Assembly (NCBI RefSeq): GCF_000189635.1
Contig: NW_002476413.1
Location: 930,001 to 994,000 of the forward strand
Origin: Tetrahymena thermophila SB210
Lineage: Eukaryota > Ciliophora > Oligohymenophorea > Hymenostomatida > Tetrahymenidae
Length of the DNA stretch: 64,000 nt
Direction of reading: 5' to 3'
The translations under genes and the position numbers were made by a program. Shown here piece after piece: positions 50,173 to 61,100 of the stretch. Numbering within the stretch: the first letter of the stretch is position 1; each line of letters starts with the position of its first letter. The notes under the pieces are model-generated. The model did no database searches, was not told the origin of the DNA, and saw only the letters and a program-made list of their open reading frames with translations.

Positions 50173-52989
50173 ATGAACTAAGAGATATTGAATTAGTTCA
50201 CAGTGTTAGCGAACCTTCCTGGAAATTAATCCTACTTACTTTCTCATAAAGAGACAAATGAAATATTTGTTTTAAAAGTAAATTTCTTTGAAACATTTTA
50301 TTACTTGAAGGCTTTTGCTCTTGCATCATTGAAAATTTAATATAGCAAATACAATATTCAAATTTTTCTAAATATAAATTAATTAGACTGTCTTATCAAG
50401 ACTCAGCTATGATGACTAGGTAAGGGCATTATAAAAAAGATATAATGAACTTTAGTAGTGCTAAAATCTTTGTAAAATCTGCTATTATCAAATAGAAAAA
50501 CCCTCAAACATTAGTATTTTATATCAAGAACCTAAAATTAACTTTAGGAAAGAAATATCTGCAAGAATGCTTAAAAAGTAATTTTGGAATTCAGAAGAAT
50601 TGCTCAATACATTTTGGCATACTTTGGTAGCATTAAATAATTTTCATTATATTGGTCTATTTCATGGTGATATCAGGGTTAATTCTATTGCCTGCAAATC
50701 AGATGGCTCAATTATTTTGTTAGATTAGTTTTGCACAGGAAATGCTTATTACAAAACTATAGAGGATATAATTGCAGACCAGGATGGGTTTCTGTCTCCA
50801 GAGTTCTTAGACCCAAATTAAGAATTAGGTAGACTATCAATTATAATACAAATAATAATTTTATTCTAGCATTAACATTTTGCAAATGAATAATCAATCA
50901 TTCTTTTATTTTAAATAATATAAAAACTAGCTTATAAATTTACATTCAAATAATTATTTTTAGATAATGAAAATGAATGAATACTTTTTTTTTATTTAAC
51001 TGAAAAACTTTTAAATTAAATTTATCTTTTTTTAAAAAAAAATGTAGTTTTTACTACAATAGAAAATGACGTTTTCAGCTTAGGTTTAGTCTTTTTTGAA
51101 GCTTGTACATTAAAAAAAAGCAGAGATATGTATGATTGGTAATAAAGAACCTTTAATTATTAAATATATTAAGAAAGATTGCTAAATATTGAACTACTTT
51201 ATGGCAAAGAACTAGCACAATTTTTATCTTAGATGACTGATTTCTCTATTCAATCAAGAATTACAACAGAAGAAGCATTAGTTGAAATATCTTAGCTGAA
51301 ATCGAAACTAATTTAAAGAGATATTAAAGTGAATGATTCTTGCCAAACAAACTCTTAAAGATAATAATAAGCTAATTAGTTAGCTTAATCTCATTTTAGC
51401 CACTAGCAATAATATTATCCTCATTACTAAGATTAAAGCAATGTCTAAGTGAATTCTGTTGTATCAGCTGTTGCAAGTGCTACAAATAACCCAAATATAA
51501 ACTATAACTCAAATAAATATTCTGGAATCAGTTTTGATAATGGCATGAACTCATAGAATTATGACACAGCGTATAACATTCCTATAGATAGATAAATACA
51601 AAGTTCTTTTCAATAAAAATAATAATTCAAGCTGAACATAAATTACAATAATTAAAATAATAAATAATCTAATCTGCTCAACAGCAATGAATAAAACAGT
51701 GGAAAATTATCTCAGTTATTAACAAATGATACAATTAAAGATAATAGCAAAAATCAAGAGATTACTCAGTTTGAAAATTTGAGTATTTCTGATAACTCTG
51801 TAAGCATACTTTCATTTGAAAACACAATGTGTTCTCATCAAGAAGATAGCAATGCAGATAAAAGGAAATAAATTCCTCATTATAAAAAAAGCGTTTTCAA
51901 AGTTAAGAACATGATTAATGCTCCTCCTCCTCAATAGAATTAGTTGTTGTAAAATGAGAAAGAAAGTAGCGTGTTCTACATAGTAGAAGAAGAAGAAGCC
52001 ATAGATAAACAATTAATTTAAAAAACAATGGTGAATAGAATAGAAAAAGAAAAAAGAGAGCTAGCGCAGACTTAAAATTCAGATGCTAACTAGTTCTTAA
52101 ATTATGCCTAGTATTGTTAGATGCAAGAAAGGCAAAAAAATTCTTTGTTTGTTCAAAACAACTAGATTTTTTAATAGTCTTAATTATACTAGCGCTAATC
52201 ATTATAATCTTCATTATCAAATTAATAATAAACACAAAATTAATTAAATCATCCTTTTTAGCAGTAATAAGAAATACAATAATTAAACTAACAAACTTAA
52301 TAGTAAAATTATAAGAATTAGTGCTTTGATTAACAGTAAAAAGAATTTTAACAATCTTAGATAGTAAATAAAATCCCAGCAAATCCTCGCTCATAATAAG
52401 TTAGTATTCAGGTTAGAAGAAATTCTGCTTTTTTGCCAAACCAACAAATTATAAATTAAAAAGAAAATATCAACTAAAATGTTTGCTAAATTATAGATGA
52501 TTAAGGTATAGCTGATGGAAGCTAGCAAGCAAACTACATGATACCTGATTAGTTTACAAACTGCAAAAACGTTTACACTAGAAAGATAAGAGGATTGAAT
52601 AAATCTGTAGATATGTCCAAAGCAATCTAATTGGTAAGTAATTAACAATAAATTATAAACAATGCAAACCAACAAAACTTCATCACAAGCTGCAAGTACT
52701 CAAACAAGCAAGAGATAACTTTCCCATCTAGTGTTTTGAATAGCAGCAACAGCAGCATAAACCCAACAAATAATTAATAAAAAGAATGTGAAGGAATCAA
52801 CATTATTTCTTATGATATAATGAATATGCAATCCCCAACAAATATAATTACTAAAAATGAAAAACAAGGCATTCAAACGTTATTTAAAAGAAATTAAAAT
52901 ATTTTCTCATCCAAGCTTACATAAGCAAATAACAATCTAAAAGAATTCGCTTCTGCCCACAACTCTCAGACAAATAATAAACCAAATCC

Positions 52990-53021
<32 letters not shown>

Positions 53022-53101
53022 TGTATAACCCTATTAATAACGAAGAATGGAATTATCCTACTAACAGCTAAAGATTTGCATATATATAAATTAATAAATG
53101 A
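50173..53101 (+). CDS. Degenerate protein kinase with Gln/Asn-rich tail
   Basis: Exons 50173-50277, 50387-50828 and 51048-53101 (introns 109 and 219 nt) give 866 residues. Residues about 1-260 are a kinase fold: beta-3 lysine in IFVLK (Lys35), catalytic-loop relative FHGDIRVNSIACK (His about 128, with the HxD aspartate kept but the usual Asn replaced by Ser), and ILLDQF where DFG should be (Asp about 148, no Gly). A SPEFLDP motif replaces APE, and IENDVFSLGLVFFEACTL is subdomain IX. The ATP lysine and catalytic Asp are present but the metal-binding motif is altered, so activity is doubtful. The remaining 600 residues are disordered, with poly-Gln, a poly-Asn run from an AAT microsatellite (52990-53020) and many Ser/Thr. 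The first exon is only 35 codons and ends just after the beta-3 lysine. Confidence 0.85.
52988..53020 (+). repeat. AAT trinucleotide run coding poly-Asn
   Basis: About ten AAT units in frame within the kinase-like gene's last exon. It encodes a run of asparagines near the C-terminus. Length variation between strains would be expected. Confidence 0.8.
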
Positions 53102-55471
53102 AAATAATTAAAATTGTAGCATCATAATTGTAAAAAACTATTCAATAGGTATAGACTATTTAATTTAATTTAACTATATATACAATATGTTTATATAAAA
53201 GCATACTCTTCAAATATATTTTATTCAAAAGAATATTTTTACTTTGATTTTGTATAATTAAGAATTATAAAAACTGAATAGGTTAGTTTAAAAAATTTTA
53301 AATCATTTCTATTAATTAAAAAAATCAAAGATTTAATAATGAAAAATAATTTAATTTTTCAATAACTTAGAAGAAAAGTTTAAAATTTTAAACATTTTTG
53401 ATATTTATAAAAATATTGGTTCTTTTCTATTAAGATTAAAGAACCAAAATAGTTCAAAATAAATCAAAAAATAAGGTGCATTTTTATTAAAAAAATTTTA
53501 AAACAATTTTTATTGATGAATAAAATAGTTATCAAAAAGTGATATGAATAATTGAGCTTAAAAATAAATACATCCTTTTTCTATTCATCCTTTTAATTAA
53601 AATTATAGAGTTCTATTTAAAAAGCATAATTAATTACCTTTTTAGAATAAAAATTAGAGCAAAAAAATTAATTAAATCAAAACAATATTCTATTTAAAAT
53701 TGATAAATAAGAATAAAAGAAAATAATAATTAAGTTATTATTCTTTATTTATTTCAAGAAAACCTTATAAATTATTAAACAAAAAATAATGCTAATTATC
53801 ATATTTATTAATTAATCAATAGTTTAAGTAAAAAAATTTTTTTCTGATTACTAATAAATGATTAAATACATTTTTGAATAGATTTTAAGTCTTCAGTTAG
53901 TAAAATAAGTAAAAATATTTATAGATAATAGCAAATAAATGAGCAATAGATAGTATAAAATATAAGTTAGATTAATCAAAGAAGTATTAAGCATTATTAT
54001 TTATATTTTTAAGCGTAATTATTAATTTGAAAAATAAAAATGATATTTAAATTGATTGATTATTTATTGTTAAGAAATAATCAATTATTAGCATCTAAAT
54101 ATGAAGCTGCATTACTTAAATAATTTAACTACCCTATTATTTAAAAAATAAATCATTTTATTATAAAATATATTTGATTATTTTTACTCAACTCTTATAT
54201 TTTAGTATATCTTTTGATTATAATCAATTAATATTGCATTGAATAACAAATAAAATAACTATACAAAACAATTAGATAAAAATTTTTGTTTTTTATTAAT
54301 AATACTAGCATAAAAAGTATTTAATATTTAAAAATACTAACATCAATAAGATAATTTTATTCTGTTTAAAATAAATGTAAGTTGAAATATTTTTTTAGGG
54401 TATTAAACTAAAATTTTTTATTGGCAACATTAAACCTTTGCTAAAGACAAATTAGGTATTTGATTATTACTTCAAGATAATTTATTGTTTTTAAGTTTTT
54501 TATCTCAAGTATCAAAGAGTGCATGAAAATTTAATAAATTTATATAAACAAATGATATATAATTAAAGAAGTTTTTATATATTAAAAAAATGATTGAATT
54601 TAATAAATACATTTTATAAAACTTTATTAAACAAACGAATATATTGATTGTTTTACTTCTCTAAGATAGTTTTTCTTTAAAATAATTTCAAACTAATAAA
54701 TAAAATTCTTGAAACAAATAAGCAATCATCAATAAATTATAGTAAAAGTGTAGTATTATTCATTAAAAAAACTAATATTTTATAATTATTTCACAATATT
54801 CTTCAAACTGATCATTTAATTTTACTATTTGGATATAAATATATTAATTTTATTTATTAAAAACAACTTAAAAAGATTAATTAAAATAAATTATTTTCAA
54901 AAAATATTTTCAAAGAAATCATAAAAATCAATTTAAATACTGATTAACATTAACAATCAATTTCAATATTTGATAAGTGTATTAAATTCATCTTAAAAAT
55001 AATTCTCAATTTTTATTAAAAGGTAATTAATAATAACATTTAACAAAAAAAGTAAAATAACACTAATTGCTTCTAAATATTTTCTTATTTTCAGCTATAG
55101 ACATCCCAAGAAATAATTTAACCCAATTTAAGAAAGTATATTGGAAACAATAATAGATAATAAATTTTATTATAATATAAATATCATATAGATTATTATT
55201 AAATTTCATTTATATATTATGAAGCTAATAAATACATAACAATTCTTAATTTTAGATAAAACATATGGCTGTTGAATAAACTAATACATAGATTTAGAAA
55301 AAGTTAGCTGAAAAAAATATAGTTTTTAAATATAAATACTTTAATAATAAATTTTTTTTTTTAATGGAAATTATTCATTTGAGTTTTATATTTATTTCCA
55401 TATTCTAGATTAATTCTATATTGTAAATTTTTAAGCGCCTTGATATTTTTAGTTGAAACAATAAGCCGAAT
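53102..55471. other. Intergenic AT-rich DNA
   Basis: About 2.4 kb between convergent 3' ends. Very AT-rich, with TGA in all frames and no recognisable element. Confidence 0.5.
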
Positions 55472-56143
55472 TCAAAATATTAATACAATTAAAACTAAGC
55501 AGACTATTATTCCAACAATAAGATATTTCTTTTAATCTTCTGTAATAGAGAAACCTTCACTATTTGAGTTTTGAGATTTGTACATAGCCTAATCTTATGA
55601 TAAGTTATTTTATCCTGGATACTAAACATTAAATTGTTGTGGAGGTTGTTAATAAGGAGAGTTATATTATGGAGGTTAATATGGCTAGTTATATAAACCT
55701 TGATTATTCTAAAATCCTTAATTTGGGAATCCTCCTTGTTGTTGTTAATATGGCATAGGTTAAGAATATTAGTTTTAATAGTTCCCAAAGAGATTTGTCT
55801 ATCCATAATTATTTGGATTGTTATCAACAAGTGGATTGTTAACATTGTGCATCATAGGATTAGGAGGAGGAGTATTATTTTGTGGATACTATGAATGTAA
55901 AGGATTAACATCATCTTCAAGAGGATTCTTTACGTTGCTGAAATCCTCATTATTGCTGTTTTAATTTTTATTGGTAACTGTAGGTTTATTGTCATTTTTA
56001 ATTAGATTGCTTTGCAGATTATTCGTATTCTTCAAGGTAGAATTCAATCCTGTAACATATTCGCTCTTAACTACTTTAATCTGCTATTTTTCCTCTTCCT
56101 CATGGTCAGGGTTACCACTTACGTTTAATAAATTCTTATTCAT
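55472..56143 (-). CDS. Tail-anchored membrane protein with Pro/Gln/Tyr-rich linker
   Basis: One exon, 223 residues, from ATG at 56143 to TGA at 55472-55474. The N-terminal 60 residues are polar and mixed-charge (SGNPDHEEEEKQQ, then KVVKSEYVTGLNSTLKNTNN). The middle is rich in Pro, Gln, Asn, Tyr and Gly (MPYQQQQGGF, LYNQPYQPPQYNSPYQQPP). At the very end EDQKKYLIVGIIVCLVLIVL followed by IF is a single membrane helix with no residues after it, so a tail-anchored or SNARE-like topology facing the cytosol is expected. No SNARE heptad pattern is clear. No family was recognised. Confidence 0.78.
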
Positions 56144-58102
56144 TTTATTTGACTTAAATCTATTTTTTTTTCCTATAAACCTACTTTAAATTAATAGTTG
56201 ATCTTATAAAGCTATCTATCTATCTATTTATTGATTTATTTATTTTTTACTATATTAAAAAATATATTTTTAAAAATATTCTTATTATTAGTAAAGACTA
56301 CTTAATTGTTAATATTCTATTGTAACATATCTTATTAAAAGTAAAGGATTATTGAAAGAATTTTTACTCATTCTATCTATGTTTATGTCGAACGATAATT
56401 TGAATAAAATTCACACATAAATAACATTTATGATATGTTTACAATACACATTTGGAATCTTATTATCTATTTCTTTCCATTTTTCTATTCTAATATAAAT
56501 TAATGAAATACTAATAGCGTTTTAAATAAATTCTATGAATGTAATTAATGCTATAATACATTCAATAAAAATCTAAATATCAACTCTATTTTATTCAATC
56601 CTTTTATTGCAAAATAAAAGTTTTTAAAAATCTACTAAAAATTTTTTAAAAATAACTTCTTACCAATAGTTTTATTAATCAATAATCCTACCTAAATAGA
56701 TATCTTTTAAATGATTCTTTTAAAAACTATTAAGAATAAATATCTTGTATTTAATACTTATGACTGTTATATGATTGAAACAATTCCTAATAAAATAGCT
56801 TGATTAAATTTTACTTGAGGAGTATGTATGTAAAACTTTTGGTATTTTTTTGTTTGTTAAATAGTTAAATTTAAAATTAAAATGCATTTACTTAAAAGTT
56901 AATTTTAGTATTTGTATATTTAAGTATATGTAATTTGTATATTTTCTATATAAAGATAATTACAAATTATCTATATCATATTTTAATCAATTACAAAATG
57001 AGAAATATCTTTTTACTTTTAGAAGAAATAAATATCTTAAATTAATAAAAAAATTTTGGTAAATATAAGCAGTGAAAGTAAGATAATCAAAACAAACATT
57101 TTAAATATAAACTGTCAAAGATATTTATTTGCTATTTAAATCTAAAAGAAAATGAGAAATTAATTTCTTTTTATTTTTGAGAAATAACTTAAATTCATTC
57201 AAAATATAACAGTTTTAATAATTTTAATTAAAATAATAAACAAATTTAAATTATTTTATGAATAAATAAATAAAATTTAAACAGACAAAATAAGTAAATC
57301 AAAAAAATTTAAATTGAAATTAAAAGATATTTATTTATTTTCAAATTCTTATAGAAAATATTTTTATTTTTTAAATTATTTTGAACAATTTTTATCAAAA
57401 TGGCAGATTTAAATTATTTTATATAAATAAATTTAAAGTAGTGAAAATAAGTAAAACAAGATAACTATTTTAAATAAAATTAAAAGATGTCTATTTGATA
57501 TTTAAAATGGAATGGTAAATGAGAAATATCTCTTTAATTTTGAGAAATTTCCAAAATTATTTGATAAATAGCAGTTTTAATAGCTTTGATTAACTTAACA
57601 GATGTATGTCATTTTATTGATTAAAAAAATAAATAGATTTAAAATTTGAAATAAAACAAAAAAACAATTATAATAAATTAAAAGATTTCTATTCTACTTT
57701 TAAATCTATTTTGAAAATAAGAAGCATCTTTTTAGTTTTGAGAAATATCTTTAATAAGTAAATTTTTTTGTAAATAATTAAACAATTTGAATAATTTGAT
57801 TAAAATAAGATAGCTAAAATAATTTTATGTGCAAATAAATATAAAATAGTGAAAATAAATAAGTAAATAAAAAAAAATATTTTTAATTGGTAAAACTTAC
57901 TGTTTGTTTTTTTAAATGAAATATTAACAAGTAAAAAAATAAATAGATTTTAGTTAGATTGATTGATTAAACTACAACTTAAAGTATTTTAATATAAAAG
58001 AAGTATTTATGTATGTATGTATGAATGAATATAAATGATAATACTATCTTTAAATTATTTTAGTTTTAGGAAAATCTAAATATATTAATTTATTTATCAA
58101 CA
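56144..58102. repeat. Spacer with decayed tandem array, about 180-200-bp unit
   Basis: About four to five diverged copies lie between about 56995 and 57880. Recurring blocks are GAGAAATATCTTTTTA or TTTTGAGAAAT (57001, 57176, 57537, 57737), AATTAAAAGAT followed by TTATTT (about 57319, 57478, 57677), and CAGTTTTAATA followed by ATTAA (57209, 57568). Copies alternate in order and are too diverged to code. Simple ATGTATGT repeats lie near 58010. The remaining sequence is plain AT-rich DNA. Confidence 0.55.
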
Positions 58103-61100
58103 TCATAGCTTGATTGTTGTCTTTTTCTGAAGTCCTACTGTTTCTTCCTTTTTCTTTTAAGCTTCTAAATCATCTTCGCCATCTTCTCCAGGCACTTTTT
58201 CTTTAGATTTGATGCCATCCTCTTCGTCTTCTTTATCCATTTATGCAATAAGCTTTTAACGTCTTTCAAGTTCTTTTAGCTTTTTATTTCTCTCATCAAT
58301 TCTTTTCTTTCTTGTTTCTTAGAGCTCTTTGGTGATTTTGAGTAGTTCTGGGTCATAAGTTTTAATTTGCTATTTATAAAAGAAATTTAATTTTAAATTA
58401 AAAAATTAAAATTAATTAATTTACTTGATCCCATTCTTCATAGAGCACTTTATCTACATCCATAACAGGTTCAGGTTCCTATTATTCTATTTCTACTTCT
58501 TCAGCTTAATCCTAGACTTAGACTTCTGGATTGACATCTTTCTTTTCATTTGCCAATCTCTTTTCTCTTTCAGCTAAGTCTTTATCATGAATAATCTTCC
58601 AGTTAAACAATGATAAAAGACATATCAAGAAAGCACCTACAGCAAGGACAATCCAAGCAATAGTTGTATTTTCAGTAGCAGTTACTATTAATGCACTTAA
58701 ATGGAACTAATTTATAAACTTTAATTTAAAAAAGAGTGTTTGATTAAAATAAATATTTACCCAGCCACATAAGAAATAGCCTCCCATATCCAAAGGATTA
58801 ACCTTTTTGAGTAAACAAGGTTTCATTTTATTAGTTAAAAATGCAAACAATAAAAGCAGGATTGTTGAGAAAGCAAAGTAATAAACTTGAACATCGGGAT
58901 GTGCAAGGAAAGCAGTACCACCAGCAAGTAAGAATTTCACTTGAGTTGAAATAACCAAATAAGTTGGGTCATATCTTAAATCTAAAGATCTATTCTAGTA
59001 TTAAACGTTTGGCCACAAGAAACTAGCCATAGGATAGAAAATGAATATACCCAAAACGCCAAGTCCAATCAGTGTAATTTATTTTTATTCCAAGCAAATG
59101 AAGTCTGGTTGTTGATATAAATATTTAGGAACCTATTAGTTAAGGAAAATAATAAAATATCTGTAAATATGATAATATTTTTTTACCACAGAGTAATCAC
59201 AAGACATGCCATCTAAAAGAATCTTGAAAATCCAGAACATCATCGCTATACCTGCCATGCTCAAGAATTAAATTTACCAGAAATCAGCACTACAATAAAG
59301 CTTTTTGTTCTTTTATTCACACTTTATTTATTTATTTAGATTATTTATAAATTGAAAACTTTATAATATGAATTTTACTGATCCAAATCTTAGTGTTCTA
59401 ATTCTCTGAACTGATTTATACAAGAAAATGAAGAAGGCAATAGAAAGGCCAAGGCCCACACCAAACTTAATTGAGAAATTCTTATTATTTTTAAAAATAA
59501 AATGTTAAAAATTTAAACTTAAACAAAAACAATTAAACATTTTTAATTTTATTTTAAATAAAAATAAAATAATCAATCACATTTTAAAAAATTATCAAAG
59601 AGAAAAAAATATTTTGAGTGATTAAGAAGAAAATATGAAGTAAATATTGCTCTAATTCAATTAATTTATTAGAAATTGATTAAACAGTTATTCAATAATT
59701 TATTTTTTATACAGCTATTGAATAATTTTTTTTATTTAAAAGATTACGGTATTGGGTATTTCGGTGTCCATGGAGTTGAGAACTTGGTAAACTATGGTGC
59801 TGAATCCCCATTAGGTAACTGCAGGTCTGAAAGCAATAAATGCCATTCCGATATACTCAAGAATCTTGAAGAATATAGCAAACCTGTTTGTAAAGTTGCT
59901 TCTTAACTCAACAAGACCAATTTCTTTGTCTTTGAGTCTTGCAAATTATTTTTCTTAATGTTAAATTTCATCAACCATAATGTCAACAATTTCAGGCCAC
60001 TCTGGAGATTCTTCATGAATGTATCCTTGTCCATTTTTCTTTTTCTTTGCACCAAATTATTAGGGAGCCAAGAGATCATTGTTGATCAAATTCACTTCTA
60101 AGTCTATTTCATCTTTTCCGTTACTCTTGATATCTTTATCTAGGAGACATAAACTTTTACAGAAATAGCTTGTGTTTTCCATAAGAGATTTCATGTATTT
60201 GTTAAATCTTTCAATACATCTCTAGCACTTTGTTTTTCTATTCTTCATTCTGGCATCAATATCAGGTAATATGATATCGTCGGTTTCGTCTTTAGGCATC
60301 AATCCTAATTCCTGAATTGATTAAAAGAATTATTATAACTCATGAAAAAAAGTATTTATTTATTTACCTTCTTAAGTCTGTAGTAAAATCCTTCATCTTC
60401 TTCGATAAGTTCCTTATATAAATCGTCCAATCCGTAAAGTTTAAGTAAAAACAAGACATAATCCCATTCATGTCTGTAAAGACCACGAATAGGTGGAAGG
60501 TTCCATAGCAAGTAAGGATAAAGCCAATTTTTACATAATTTACCAAGAGCTTCATCTACGTCTAGTTCAAAAGGATATTTCCTTTTTGCAACTTCCTTTA
60601 AAATTTTAGGGAATTCAAAATATGAAATAGGTTTTTTATTAGGTTTTCCATCTACAGAAGTAAATTTATTGTAAATGATATCAATTTCATGATCTTGAAT
60701 CTCGTCACATGGAATTACACCACCTTTAATTAGTAGTTCTTTAAACATAACATAGTCTTTCCATTTAAGCCCATCAAATTTGGTTGAGGAGCCTTAAGCA
60801 AACACGTAAAACACATTTCTCAAGAAAGCATCAGTCCAGGGTTTGCTTATTTCTAATTGCTGACCAAGATCATATCTTCTCAAAGGTTCAATAATCTTTT
60901 CATGAATAGGTCTGAATTTCTTATCAATGATATATTTTTTAAGCCATGGATCCTATTTTAAATATAAATGTAAGATTAGATTTAAGTTGAATTAATTATT
61001 ATTCATCAAATTTAAATACAATTTAATGTAAAAATATTTAAAAATCTATATTTATTTTTTGAATGAACAAATGAATAAATGATAAAATTACCTCTTCTAT

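Noticed and set aside
52114-52675. Several hydrophobic open frames of 66-102 codons on both strands that look like membrane proteins
   Set aside because: They are shadows of the poly-Gln/Asn tail of the kinase-like gene. Other frames of TAA/TAG-rich Gln coding read as Ile/Leu/Asn-rich peptides.
55507-55894. Open frames of 112 and 64 codons on both strands
   Set aside because: They overlap the Pro/Gln-rich middle of the tail-anchored protein in other frames; the code-6 frame with a continuous protein and a C-terminal helix is much more convincing.
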